DNA of 64,000 nucleotides, from the NCBI RefSeq assembly GCF_030644205.1, contig NZ_CP128647.1, forward strand, positions 310,001-374,000. Reading direction: 5' to 3'. A program made the translations under genes and the position numbers. Positions 34,741-44,068 of the stretch are shown here, piece by piece. The notes beneath the pieces were generated by a model. It saw only the letters and a list, made by a program, of their open reading frames with translations. It ran no database searches and was not told the origin of the DNA. How positions within the stretch are numbered: the first letter of the stretch is position 1; the number at the start of each line of letters is the position of its first letter. Source of the DNA: Mogibacterium neglectum (GTDB lineage Bacteria; Bacillota; Clostridia; Peptostreptococcales; Anaerovoracaceae).

Positions 34741-35910
34741 ATGACATTAATTTTTACAGTTTTTGTATCAATGATGCCTAAACGTGTAAACGCAGATGCT
34801 AATGACATAGTTGCAAAGAATGTTGGAAATTACAAAGGTTATCGTGCAACTATATTCATATACAAGGGGGAACACAAGTGCTTCTGCTTGGAATCTCATA
34901 ATGGTGATCCTTCAGGAACAAATCCAATAAGTGAAGAGATTTATAATAATACTAATGTTGCAAAAGCACTTTATTATGGACAGTATGGCGCAGAACCTTG
35001 GGAAGGATTTAATGGTGATGAGGCTAAGGGTGTAGTTATAACTTCACTTGCGTTGAGTGATTTCTATGGCAATGTTAACAACTATAATAATGTTGAGGGA
35101 GTGAAGGAATTTAAGGATTTCCTTAATAGCAAGCCTATGCCACCAAGTGGGATTACTCAGTTTGCGAAGAAAAATCTCAAAACATCTTGGGATGCAAAGA
35201 GAAAAGTACAGGTGACTGAGGACAATGAAGTTAAAGGTACAGCAGGCCAAAAACTTTCGTTCAATGTTCCAAATGGAGTTAAGGTAGTTAAGAAGGATGG
35301 AACTGTACTTACAGGTAAAGTAACCCTTTCTGTTGGTGATGTTTTCCATCTTGAAGCTAATCCAGGTGTAAGCGGAGTTTATAGCACAGGCGAAATCGGA
35401 AAAAACTTTAAATATGAGCCTTTAGTTGTCAAGACCGAGAGAGGTAAGCAGGATATAGGTACTCTTAGAATAATTGAGGATAAGACAGCAGTTACACAAT
35501 TCCAGGTAACGTGGCTTAAATTCAATGATGTAAAGATAAGCAAACAGGATATAACTAATAAGAGTGAATTGCCTGGCGCACAGATGAAGGTTATCGATGC
35601 TGAGAGTGGCGATGTTGTAGATGAATGGACTTCTACAGATACCCCTCATGATATCAAGAATCTTGTAAATGGTAGAAAGTATATATTGAGCGAGCTTGCA
35701 GCACCTAAAGGTTATCAGCTTAGTAATGAAAAAATAGAATTTGTTGCAGGGCAGAAGGAACATGTTGTTATGTATAATACTCTTGAAAAGAAACCAAAGT
35801 CGCCAAAGACAGGAGATAAAACTGATTTGACTGTGCCTGTTGTAGTATTCGCTACATCTGTAGCGACGATACTGGCTGCATTGTACATGCGCAAGCGCCT
35901 ACAGAAATAA
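34741..35910 (+). CDS. Wall-anchored surface protein (thioester-like and Cna-B domains), 5' frameshift
   Basis: 389 residues in the main frame. After the remains of a signal peptide (cut near VNA-DA) comes a region with KCFCLESHNGDPSG and TSLALSDFYG, resembling a thioester adhesin domain (the thioester-forming Gln is not obvious). A linker follows, then a Cna-B/SpaA-type domain (about 265-360, KISKQDITNKSELPGAQMKV). The sorting signal SPKTGD, a membrane helix and the tail RKRLQK complete it. The ATG at 34741 has no ribosome-binding site; the real start is probably at 34680 in another frame, so the gene may be silenced. A perfect terminator follows. Confidence 0.82.
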   Translation: MTLIFTVFVSMMPKRVNADANDIVAKNVGNYKGYRATIFIYKGEHKCFCLESHNGDPSGTNPISEEIYNNTNVAKALYYGQYGAEPWEGFNGDEAKGVVITSLALSDFYGNVNNYNNVEGVKEFKDFLNSKPMPPSGITQFAKKNLKTSWDAKRKVQVTEDNEVKGTAGQKLSFNVPNGVKVVKKDGTVLTGKVTLSVGDVFHLEANPGVSGVYSTGEIGKNFKYEPLVVKTERGKQDIGTLRIIEDKTAVTQFQVTWLKFNDVKISKQDITNKSELPGAQMKVIDAESGDVVDEWTSTDTPHDIKNLVNGRKYILSELAAPKGYQLSNEKIEFVAGQKEHVVMYNTLEKKPKSPKTGDKTDLTVPVVVFATSVATILAALYMRKRLQK

Positions 35911-35965
35911 ATAGCAACTTTCTTCATCAGAACTTATAGTATGGTTTTGAATCATACTCTATATT

Positions 35966-36006
35966 CAAGGAATTAGAGTTTAAACTCTAATTCCTTGTCT
36001 TTTATA
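35966..36006 (+). terminator. Terminator after the 34741 surface protein gene
   Basis: A perfect 32-base palindrome, CAAGGAATTAGAGTTT (35966-35981) and its complement (35982-35997), followed by a T-rich tract. Confidence 0.88.
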
Positions 36007-36080
36007 TATCAATGTGTAGCAACTATTCATAAATATATTGACATCATGAATTGAACATGCTAATCTGAAAAATTCATGTG

Positions 36081-36109
36081 TTGCTTAAAAAATGCAATTA
36101 TATTATAAT
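36081..36109 (+). promoter_or_regulatory. carD promoter
   Basis: TTGCTT (36081-36086), a 17-base spacer and TATAAT (36104-36109), 34 bases before the GTG start. Confidence 0.65.
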
Positions 36110-36143
36110 TTCAATATGTTGATTGTAGAGAAAGGAGGCTGCT

Positions 36144-36617
36144 GTGTTCAATATTGGAGATAGTATTGCATATCCAATGCACGGAGCGGGAGTTGTTACT
36201 GAAATCGAAGAAAAAGAAGTTCTCGGTGAGATTTGCCGCTATTATCATGTAAGCCTCCCGTACAGCAAGATGCACGTGATGGTTCCTGTCGATAATTCGG
36301 ACAAGGTGGGAGTTAGGGCTATCATATGTAAGGAAGATATCCAAGGAGTGCTTAAAGTCCTTGGTGACAAGTCAGATAAGATGTCTAATAACTGGAATAG
36401 GAGATATAGAGAGAATACAGAGAAGCTTCGCACTGGGGATATTTATGAAGTTGCCTGTGTGGTGAGAAACCTTGTTCGTAGTGACAGAGTCAAGAAGCTT
36501 TCGACAGGGGAGAAGAAACTCCTCGGAAATGCTAAGCAAATCCTCGAGAGTGAACTTGTGCTCGCAGGAGGACTTTCTCTCGACGAGGCAGATAGCCTCG
36601 TCGAATCTAACATTTAG
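36144..36617 (+). CDS. CarD-family transcriptional regulator
   Basis: 157 residues. The N-terminal RNA-polymerase-interacting Tudor-like domain starts MFNIGDSIAYPMHGAGVVTE and includes YYHVSLPYSKMHVMVP. The C-terminal helical domain has NLVRSDRVKKLSTGEKKLL. It binds the RNA polymerase beta subunit at promoters and stabilises open complexes; in Clostridia it sits upstream of the PIN-TRAM/ispD genes, as here. The start is a GTG with AAAGGAGG 7 bases upstream. Confidence 0.93.
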   Translation: MFNIGDSIAYPMHGAGVVTEIEEKEVLGEICRYYHVSLPYSKMHVMVPVDNSDKVGVRAIICKEDIQGVLKVLGDKSDKMSNNWNRRYRENTEKLRTGDIYEVACVVRNLVRSDRVKKLSTGEKKLLGNAKQILESELVLAGGLSLDEADSLVESNI

Positions 36618-36623
36618 CCATTA

Positions 36624-36668
36624 GGGTGCTTGTGTGTCAAGCCTTGACCGCAAGTGCCCATTATTATA
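36624..36668 (+). terminator. Hairpin between carD and the PIN-TRAM gene
   Basis: GGGTGCTTG (36624-36632) pairs with CAAGTGCCC (36651-36659) with two wobbles and encloses GTCAAG / TTGAC. There is only a weak T-rich tail, so it is a leaky terminator or processing site. It also contains a TTGACC that could serve as a -35 box. Confidence 0.45.
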
Positions 36669-36707
36669 AAAACGATTGTTTAATTTTTGGCAAAAGGAGG
36701 TGATAAA

Positions 36708-37796
36708 TTGATTAAGAAACTATATTCTGCGATTCTGTTCGTTATTGGCGGCATTATCGGAAGTCTTTTGTTTTGCGTACTTCAAATGGAACTTAAGAAT
36801 GTAAGCTTCAATAAAGTTGTTGTCACGAGTGTAGCGGATTTTAGCATACTGGTGCTTTTCGTCATCATTTTCGGACTTATTTTTAGAATTTTCGCACCGA
36901 CACTCATTAACAAACAGAAGAAAGCGTCGTCGTATATCGAGCATGATCTTAAGGATGTATCTATAGATGTGATTTTCATCGATGCTGCTGGAGTGGTTAT
37001 AGGACTAGTTATCGCATTAATAATTTCTATGAGTTATAGATCGCTTTTGCCACCACTATGGTATTCAGTGTTTACGATTGCACTATACCTTGTGCTTGGT
37101 TTCTTTGGTTTTGTTGTCGCGTCAGCTAAGGTCAAGGGGAATCGAAAAACTCTTGATAACCTTGCAATTCGCAACCATGAAAAAGTTCATGCAGGTATAC
37201 CTAAAGTCGTTGATACGAGCGTAATAATCGACGGAAGAATACTCGACATTATGAGGGCAGGATTCATCGATGGCAAGATTGTCATCCCTACATTTGTGCT
37301 TGATGAACTTCGACATATTGCCGATTCTAGTGATAACATCAAACGTGTCCGTGGAAGAAGAGGACTCGATATCATAAATCAGATTAGAAACGAATTTAAC
37401 GTAGAGGTCTATAATAACACTACTAAGCTCAGGCATCTTGACGACATTGCCGAGGTGGATGTAAAGCTTATTAAGCTAGCATGTGAAATAAATGCCAACT
37501 TGATTACCACTGATTTCAATCTCAACAAAGTAGCAACTATAAATGATATTAAGGTGCTTAATATCAATGAACTGGCAAATGCAATTAAACCTGTAGTTAT
37601 TCCTGGTGAGAAGATGCTCGTTGACATCGTTAAGCGTGGTAAAGACCGTGAGCAGGGCATTGGCTATCTGGATGACGGCACGATGATAGTAGTTGAGGGC
37701 GGTGTTGACCATATCGCTGAAAGTGTGGTAGTGACAGTTACGAGCGTGATACAGACATCAGCAGGCAAAATGATATTTGCACGCCTCAATACATAA
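36708..37796 (+). CDS. Membrane PIN-TRAM domain protein (YacL-like)
   Basis: 362 residues. Four N-terminal membrane helices (to about residue 140), a PIN nuclease domain with VVDTSVIIDGRILDIM (near 167), the acidic DDIAEVDVKLIKLA region and LITTDFNLNKVA, then a C-terminal TRAM domain (VEGGVDHIAESVVVTVTSVI). A likely RNase of unknown substrate at the membrane; the family is conserved next to carD and ispD in Firmicutes. The start is a TTG at 36708, because a full AGGAGGTGATAA lies 5 bases upstream; an earlier TTG at 36687 overlaps that site and is wrong. Confidence 0.9.
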   Translation: MIKKLYSAILFVIGGIIGSLLFCVLQMELKNVSFNKVVVTSVADFSILVLFVIIFGLIFRIFAPTLINKQKKASSYIEHDLKDVSIDVIFIDAAGVVIGLVIALIISMSYRSLLPPLWYSVFTIALYLVLGFFGFVVASAKVKGNRKTLDNLAIRNHEKVHAGIPKVVDTSVIIDGRILDIMRAGFIDGKIVIPTFVLDELRHIADSSDNIKRVRGRRGLDIINQIRNEFNVEVYNNTTKLRHLDDIAEVDVKLIKLACEINANLITTDFNLNKVATINDIKVLNINELANAIKPVVIPGEKMLVDIVKRGKDREQGIGYLDDGTMIVVEGGVDHIAESVVVTVTSVIQTSAGKMIFARLNT

Positions 37797-37882
37797 TGCG
37801 ATAATGTAATTGACTTACTTAAAAGAGTCATGAGCGCAAGGGCGTAAATTCTTTTTAGACTAGATAAAGGACGGATATAACA

Positions 37883-39163
37883 ATTAAAACAAATAATTAT
37901 AAGCGTATTACAGAGAATGAGGCTCGTAACACCCATATTGCACTTATCGCAGCAGCAGGCAAAGGTTCGCGGATGAGAACTGAAATTCCTAAGCAGATTC
38001 TAAGCTACAAGGGGACGACGGTGATTGAGCGAACAGCGTCAGTTTTTGCATCACATGAGGATATAGATGCGGTATTTCTCCTCATACCACAAGATAGAGA
38101 ATACGATGAGATATTCTTTCAAATAGCGGATAGGATAGAACACTTGTACAACAAGCCTGTCCGATGTTCGTATGGCGGGAATTCTCGAGGTGAGTCGGTT
38201 TATAATGGTTTGCAGGCGATCTCAAGCTATCTAGCTGAGAGTTGCAAATCTGATGACAATGGCATTTTAGAAGTTAGCGAAGCAGTAATATTGATTCATG
38301 ATGCAGCGAGGACTGAGATTACTGATGAAATCATAGATAGAAATATAGCAGCCATGAGAGATAACGAGGCTACGTGCACTGTAGTTCCAATGATTGATTC
38401 GCTCAGAATTACAAAAAAATCAACAAGTGAATTTTTTAACGACTTGTCATCACATAATGATTATCCTATAATTAATAGTAAATCTATTGATAGAGATAGA
38501 GTGGTCGCTGTGCAGACGCCGCAGTGCTTTAAATTAGGCAGTTTGATGGCTGCTTACGACAAGGCGAGAGGTGATGGATATGTCGGTACGGATGATGCCT
38601 CTATCGCGGAATATTTTGGGATAGATATAGCGCTCGTTGAAGGAGATTATGTCAATACCAAAATAACTACCGGAAAGGACATCCCTATGGGAATACGAGT
38701 AGGTACAGGATATGATGTTCATAGACTCGCCGAAGGGCACAGACTTATACTGTGCGGGGTTCCACTCCCCAGCGACAAGGGGCTAGTCGGACATTCGGAT
38801 GCTGATGTGGCAACGCATGCTCTGATGGACGCGTTGCTCGGAGCAGCATGCTTAGGCGACATAGGAAAGCATTTTCCTGATACAGATGTGAGATATAAGG
38901 GTGCAGATAGCGTAGAGCTTCTTCGTGAGGTCAAGAAGATAATTGGCAATGTAAGTATCGGCAATGTCGATATCACGATAATAGCAGAGAGACCTAAGCT
39001 GGCACCGCATATAGATAAGATGAGAGAGAACATTGCCGAGGCACTTGAGATGTCCGTTGGCGCGGTAAACGTGAAAGCTACGACGACAGAGAAGCTTGGA
39101 TTTACCGGAAGAGAAGAAGGCATTGCAGCGCAAGCTGTTTGCACAATAGAAGGGAGATTTTAA
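37883..39163 (+). CDS. ispDF: Bifunctional IspDF, isoprenoid synthesis (MEP pathway)
   Basis: A fusion of IspD (MEP cytidylyltransferase, first about 250 residues) and IspF (MECDP synthase, from [20 protein letters not shown]). IspF shows its metal-site DVHR and HSDADV. The IspD nucleotide-binding loop [13 protein letters not shown] lies upstream of the first ATG (37973), so translation must begin earlier. The frame opens at 37868 and has no ATG, GTG or TTG before the loop. AAAGGACGG at 37866-37874 points to ATT 37883 (or ATA 37877) as start. Two consecutive-pathway enzymes in one chain; proS follows 2 bases later. Confidence 0.88.
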   Translation: MKTNNYKRITENEARNTHIALIAAAGKGSRMRTEIPKQILSYKGTTVIERTASVFASHEDIDAVFLLIPQDREYDEIFFQIADRIEHLYNKPVRCSYGGNSRGESVYNGLQAISSYLAESCKSDDNGILEVSEAVILIHDAARTEITDEIIDRNIAAMRDNEATCTVVPMIDSLRITKKSTSEFFNDLSSHNDYPIINSKSIDRDRVVAVQTPQCFKLGSLMAAYDKARGDGYVGTDDASIAEYFGIDIALVEGDYVNTKITTGKDIPMGIRVGTGYDVHRLAEGHRLILCGVPLPSDKGLVGHSDADVATHALMDALLGAACLGDIGKHFPDTDVRYKGADSVELLREVKKIIGNVSIGNVDITIIAERPKLAPHIDKMRENIAEALEMSVGAVNVKATTTEKLGFTGREEGIAAQAVCTIEGRF

Positions 39164-39165
39164 CT

Positions 39166-40902
39166 ATGAAATTATCGAGGCTCCATCTCAAGACGTTGAG
39201 AGAAGCACCAAACGAAGCAGAACTAGTCAGCCACAAGCTTATGATCAGAGCTAACCTAATTAAGAAGGAAGCTGCTGGTATATATACCTTCATGCCATTT
39301 GGCTGGAGGACAATCAGAAAGATAGAAGAGATAGTAAGACAGGAGCAGGATAGAATTGGCTGCCAGGAGCTTCACATGCCTCATGTAAATCCATCTGAAC
39401 TCTGGAAGGAGTCCGGTAGATGGTACGCTTATGGACCAGAACTATGGAGAATCAAGGATAGAAATGGTAGAGACTTCTGCCTTGTTCCTACATGTGAGGA
39501 GCTATGTACTAACATTGTAAAGCAGGAGATTTCGTCATATAGGGAACTTCCTCTTCAGCTATACCACATCCAGTTTAAGTATCGTGATGAAGCTCGTCCA
39601 AGATATGGTCTGATGAGATCTCGCGAGTTTATCATGAAGGATGCGTATTCATTTGACAGAACTCCAGAAGACCTAGAAGAGGCCTACAGACTGCAGTATG
39701 AAGCATACGTAAGAACATTTACAAGATGCGGGCTAGACTTCAGAATTGTAGAGGCCGATAACGGCCCAATAGGTGGAAGCAACTCCCACGAGTTTTCCGC
39801 TCTATCTAATGTTGGCGAGAGTGAAATCGCATACTGTGAGAAGTGTGATATGGCTGCTACCATCGAGAGAGCTGAGTGCATCGATGAGAAGCCAATAGAC
39901 GAGCCAGAACAAGAATTAGAGGTAGTTTATACACCAGGAACCAAGACTATCAAGGATGTATGTGACTATCTGGAAGTGGATGAAAAGAAAACTATAAAGG
40001 CGCTCATGTTCACTACATTTGATCAGGATTTAAATCCAGCTGATTATGTTTGCGTATTTATCAGAGGAGATAGAGACGTTAACATGATTAAGCTTGTAAA
40101 TGCGCTTGGAATACCTGAGCACTATATAGAGTTTGCAGACGAGGATGAGATGGGGCCTGTTACAGGAATCGTTGGTGGATTTACAGGACCGGTAGGAATT
40201 CATAACTGCAAGATTGTTGTCGATAGCGAGCTAGTTGGAACTAAGAACATGGTTGCTGGAGCTAATAAGGAAGATCACCATATGAAGGGTGTTTGCTATG
40301 GCAGAGACTACGTTGGAGATATCGTGACAGATATCAAGACGCTCAAGGAAGGCGATCCATGCCCACACTGTGGAGCTCCAATCAAGCACACAAGAGGTAT
40401 CGAGGTTGGTCAGATCTTCAAGCTAGGAACTAAGTACTCAGAGTCAATGAATGCAACGTATAAGGATGAGAATGGCGAAGACCAGATCTACTGGATGGGT
40501 TGCTACGGAGTCGGTGTTACAAGAACTATGCAGGCTGTCGTTGAACAGAGTCACGATGATAAGGGTATCATCTGGCCAATGTCAGTCGCTCCATACCATG
40601 TAATTGTAACTGTTATCAACCCTAAGGATGAGATTCAGATGGATCTTGCTAATAAGATTGAGTCAGAACTAGAAGCTAAGCGCGTTGAAGTTATCGTAGA
40701 TGATAGGGATGAGAGAGCTGGTGTTAAGTTCAACGATGCGGACCTAATTGGTATTCCTATTAGAATTACAGTTGGTAAGCTTGCTAAGGACGGAAACGTT
40801 GAGTACAAGTTAAGACGTGAAGAGAGCAATGAGGTTCTTTCGGCAGAGGATGCAATCAAGGCAGCGGTAGAACTCGTTGACAAGGAAATCTTCGGATTAT
40901 AA
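39166..40902 (+). CDS. proS: Prolyl-tRNA synthetase, bacterial type
   Basis: 578 residues with the bacterial arrangement: class II motif 2 (FKYRDEARPRYGLMRSREF), an inserted YbaK-like editing domain (about 225-385) that removes alanine from tRNA-Pro, motif 3 (GCYGVGVTRTMQAV) and a C-terminal anticodon-binding domain. The start ATG has GGGAG upstream and lies 2 bases after ispDF, so translation is probably coupled. It ends 59 bases before the chromate-transporter pair. Confidence 0.96.
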   Translation: MKLSRLHLKTLREAPNEAELVSHKLMIRANLIKKEAAGIYTFMPFGWRTIRKIEEIVRQEQDRIGCQELHMPHVNPSELWKESGRWYAYGPELWRIKDRNGRDFCLVPTCEELCTNIVKQEISSYRELPLQLYHIQFKYRDEARPRYGLMRSREFIMKDAYSFDRTPEDLEEAYRLQYEAYVRTFTRCGLDFRIVEADNGPIGGSNSHEFSALSNVGESEIAYCEKCDMAATIERAECIDEKPIDEPEQELEVVYTPGTKTIKDVCDYLEVDEKKTIKALMFTTFDQDLNPADYVCVFIRGDRDVNMIKLVNALGIPEHYIEFADEDEMGPVTGIVGGFTGPVGIHNCKIVVDSELVGTKNMVAGANKEDHHMKGVCYGRDYVGDIVTDIKTLKEGDPCPHCGAPIKHTRGIEVGQIFKLGTKYSESMNATYKDENGEDQIYWMGCYGVGVTRTMQAVVEQSHDDKGIIWPMSVAPYHVIVTVINPKDEIQMDLANKIESELEAKRVEVIVDDRDERAGVKFNDADLIGIPIRITVGKLAKDGNVEYKLRREESNEVLSAEDAIKAAVELVDKEIFGL

Positions 40903-40961
40903 TACCGGAGGTACAATATTAATTACAAGGTGATTTACAGTCCTGAGAATTAGGAGGAAAA

Positions 40962-41624
40962 ATGCTGGAAGTATTCGTCACATTTTTCAAACTGGGCTTG
41001 TTCACAATCGGGGGTGGGGTCGCTATGATTCCCATCCTCTCTAATATTATGGTCAAAGACAAGAAGTGGTTCACTGAAGATGAGATGATAGATATCATCG
41101 CTATCTGTCAGGGGTTACCAGGTGTTATCGCCATCAATATGGCAACTTACGTAGGATTCAAGAAGCGAGGGCTGATTGGATCCTTTGTTGCAACATTCGG
41201 TGTGATACTTCCCTCGTTTGTGATAATCGTTATTATAGCAAAAGGTATGAATTTTATAGACGGCAATCCATACGTCCAAGGAGCGCTCGGAGGCCTTAGG
41301 GCTGCGGCACTTGGTCTTATTATTATTGCCGTATATCAGGTTGCTAAGGGCGTTATTAAGGATGCTTTCAGTGCGATCGGTGCTGTAGGTAGTTTCATAC
41401 TTATTGCTGTTCTCAAGATAAATGTGGTTTATATCATCGTGCTATTCCTGGCTCTCGGCATTGGGTATGCTTTTTTGACGAAGTCATCTATCGACACTAG
41501 AGGTTGCGAAAAATCTGTATCAGATGCAAATGAGAGAGACCATCAAGCTTTTGTAAAGCAGAGGGATGAACAAGCAGATGTAATTGAAGTATATGAGAAA
41601 AATAAAGAAGGAGACGATGAGTGA
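40962..41624 (+). CDS. Chromate-transporter family protein, first half-size subunit
   Basis: 220 residues, one CHR domain with five to six membrane helices. FFKLGLFTIGGGVAMIPIL and QGLPGVIAINMATYVGFKKRG carry the glycine and proline signatures. The C-terminal 40 residues are a charged cytoplasmic tail. Short CHR proteins act as pairs encoded by tandem genes; the physiological substrate may be chromate, sulfate or something else. AGGAGG precedes the ATG. It overlaps the next gene by one base (TGATG). Confidence 0.9.
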   Translation: MLEVFVTFFKLGLFTIGGGVAMIPILSNIMVKDKKWFTEDEMIDIIAICQGLPGVIAINMATYVGFKKRGLIGSFVATFGVILPSFVIIVIIAKGMNFIDGNPYVQGALGGLRAAALGLIIIAVYQVAKGVIKDAFSAIGAVGSFILIAVLKINVVYIIVLFLALGIGYAFLTKSSIDTRGCEKSVSDANERDHQAFVKQRDEQADVIEVYEKNKEGDDE

Positions 41625-42214
41625 TGCTGTTAGCAAAGTTGTTTATTGCCTTCTTTAAGATAGGACTTTTCGGATTCGGTGGTGGGCTTGCAATCATCCA
41701 GCTTATATACGATAGTATCAAAGAATTTACGAACATAACCCCTGAGCAGTTTGCAAATATCGTTGCGATCGCCCAAGTTACCCCGGGACCAGTGGCAGTC
41801 AATTCTGCTACGTATGTGGGATACGAAGTCGGGGGATACCTCGGATCGGCGCTGGCGACCTTAGGGGTTGCAACCCCTGCATTTATAATTATCGCTATGG
41901 TTGCAAACGCTGTAGAGCGCTATAAAGAAAGCACTGCGGTTAGGGGAGCCCTCGAAGGTATCAGGCCAGCAACTGTAGGACTTATAGCGGCGGCGGTAAT
42001 CACTATCGGAAAGGCGGCTATAATGCCAGAACATACTCTTGGTGGAAACTTCTCGGTACTTCGAGACATGACGGTTTCCGTAGGGGGCATGCACATAGAT
42101 GTGATATCGATAGTTCTTTGTGGACTGACTATACTGTTAATTCAAAAATTTAAGATAAATCCGATGCTCGTACTTGTCATTATTGCGTGCGTAGGCGCTG
42201 TCGTTGGTGTATAA
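41624..42214 (+). CDS. Chromate-transporter family protein, second half-size subunit
   Basis: 196 residues, again one CHR domain: FFKIGLFGFGGGLAIIQLI, AQVTPGPVAVNSATYVGYEVGG. It starts at the ATG overlapping the stop of the first subunit, with AAGGAG upstream, so the two are co-translated and should be inserted in opposite orientations as a heterodimer (known for short CHR pairs). It lacks the charged tail of the first subunit. Confidence 0.9.
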   Translation: MLLAKLFIAFFKIGLFGFGGGLAIIQLIYDSIKEFTNITPEQFANIVAIAQVTPGPVAVNSATYVGYEVGGYLGSALATLGVATPAFIIIAMVANAVERYKESTAVRGALEGIRPATVGLIAAAVITIGKAAIMPEHTLGGNFSVLRDMTVSVGGMHIDVISIVLCGLTILLIQKFKINPMLVLVIIACVGAVVGV

Positions 42215-42281
42215 TCAAAACAGCTATACCCAAATGGGAAATGACGAAATAAGTCGATACATGATTTAGTGGAGGAAAGAA

Positions 42282-43685
42282 ATGAAGATTTACAACTCTA
42301 TGACTAGACGCAAGGAAGAGTTTGTACCTATCCATGAAGGAAAAGTCAATATCTACGTTTGTGGTCCTACGGTTTACAACTATTTTCATATAGGTAATGC
42401 TAGACCGTTCGTAGTGTTCGACACTCTGCGTAGGTTTTTTAAATATATCGGATATGACGTTAAGTTCGTGCAGAACTTTACAGACGTTGATGACAAAATT
42501 ATCAACAAGGCAAAGGAAGAGAAATTACCGGCACTTGAGGTATCGGAGAAGTACATCAAAGAGTATTTCAAAGATGCGGAAGCTCTCAACGTAATAAAGG
42601 CTGACGTGCACCCTAAGGTTTCCGAGCATATCGAGGATATCATCGAGTTCATCAGTACGCTAATTGAGAAAGGTTATGCGTATGAGGCTGATGGTGACGT
42701 TTACTACATCACGCGCAAGTTCCCGGAGTACGGGAAGCTATCAGGACAGAATATTGACGACCTAGAGTCTGGTGCTAGGATTGCTATCGGGGAGGTTAAG
42801 AAGGACCCTCTTGATTTTGCTCTTTGGAAAGCACAGAAGACAGATGATGAGATTGCATGGGATTCTCCTTGGGGCAAGGGTAGGCCAGGCTGGCACATCG
42901 AGTGTTCGACTATGTCCAAGAAGCATCTCGGCACAACTATAGATATTCACGGCGGCGGGCAGGATCTCAAGTTCCCTCACCATGAAAATGAAATCGCTCA
43001 GTCCGAGGCGTGCAACTGCGCTCCTTTTGCGAACTACTGGATGCACAACGGATACATCATGGTTGATGGCGAGAAGATGTCGAAGTCGCTAAATAACTTC
43101 TTTACAGTTAGAGATATTCGTAAGGAGTACGACGGTGACTTTATCAGGTTCTTCCTACTGAGCGTTCAGTATAGAGGACCTATCAACTTTAGCGATGAAG
43201 GTATGAAGCATGTTAAGCAGGGATATGATAGGCTTATAAACGCTACCGAGACTTTGGAGTTCCTCGTTCAGAATGGCTCTGATAAGATAACAGAGAAGGA
43301 AGAGGAGACGGTTAAGTCGTTTATAGACTATAAGGAAAAATTCATAGAGTGCATGAGTGATGACCTTAATACTGCAGGTGCTATAGGTGCCCTCTTCGAG
43401 CTAGTTTCGGCTATTAACGTGGAGATTGAAGGTGGAGCATCAAAGGGGTTTGCGGGAAAGGCTCTCGAGATTATCCATGAACTCGCTGACGTCCTTGGTG
43501 TGCTTCAGAGAAGTAGTGAAAATGCGGTAGGCGAGGATATCCAGGCCCTCGTAGACGAGAGACAGCAGGCTCGTAAGGAGAAAAACTGGGCTAGAGCTGA
43601 TGAAATCAGAGATCAACTGGCTAGTATGGGATATACTCTCAAGGATACTCCACAGGGAGTTCAGATAATTAAAGCAGATGCATAA
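42282..43685 (+). CDS. cysS: Cysteinyl-tRNA synthetase
   Basis: 467 residues, the usual class I length. A CGPTVYNYFHIGNAR signature (HIGH variant HIGN) with the zinc-ligand Cys, GWHIECS, the HHENEIAQSEA zinc site, and KMSKS as EKMSKSLNNF. It charges tRNA-Cys. GGAGGAAAG precedes the ATG. mrnC overlaps its end by 8 bases, an arrangement conserved in Firmicutes. Confidence 0.97.
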   Translation: MKIYNSMTRRKEEFVPIHEGKVNIYVCGPTVYNYFHIGNARPFVVFDTLRRFFKYIGYDVKFVQNFTDVDDKIINKAKEEKLPALEVSEKYIKEYFKDAEALNVIKADVHPKVSEHIEDIIEFISTLIEKGYAYEADGDVYYITRKFPEYGKLSGQNIDDLESGARIAIGEVKKDPLDFALWKAQKTDDEIAWDSPWGKGRPGWHIECSTMSKKHLGTTIDIHGGGQDLKFPHHENEIAQSEACNCAPFANYWMHNGYIMVDGEKMSKSLNNFFTVRDIRKEYDGDFIRFFLLSVQYRGPINFSDEGMKHVKQGYDRLINATETLEFLVQNGSDKITEKEEETVKSFIDYKEKFIECMSDDLNTAGAIGALFELVSAINVEIEGGASKGFAGKALEIIHELADVLGVLQRSSENAVGEDIQALVDERQQARKEKNWARADEIRDQLASMGYTLKDTPQGVQIIKADA

Positions 43686-44067
43686 CGATATCAAGAGCAT
43701 GAATACGACGGCGCTCGCCTATATAGGCGATGCTGTCTACGAACTACATATCAGGGAACTTTTAATTGGACGTAACAAAAGCGATGTTGGCAAGGTGCAT
43801 AAGAGGGCGGTATCATACGTGTCTTCTGATGGGCAGGCCAAGGCTATAAAGTCCATGATGAATGATTTTCTAACGGAAGAGGAGCAGAAACTCGTTAAGC
43901 GCGCAAGGAATAAGCGTGCGACATCGAGACCTAAAAATGCTGACCCACGCAAGTACAAGATTGCTACGGGATTTGAGGCACTGATAGGTGCGCTTCATAT
44001 GGATGGAGATGAGACCAGACTTGAGGAAGTTTTGGCAGAGGCTGTCCGAATTATTGAGGAGGATTAG
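43678..44067 (+). CDS. mrnC: Mini-ribonuclease III
   Basis: 129 residues: an RNase III catalytic domain without the dsRNA-binding domain. It has the signature ALAYIGDAVYELHIRE near the N-terminus and GFEALIGALHM near the end. It matures 23S rRNA by cutting its terminal stem. It overlaps cysS by 8 bases; an in-frame ATG at 43699 is an alternative start, and neither has a strong ribosome-binding site, consistent with coupling. Confidence 0.94.
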   Translation: MHNDIKSMNTTALAYIGDAVYELHIRELLIGRNKSDVGKVHKRAVSYVSSDGQAKAIKSMMNDFLTEEEQKLVKRARNKRATSRPKNADPRKYKIATGFEALIGALHMDGDETRLEEVLAEAVRIIEED

Positions 44068-44068
44068 A

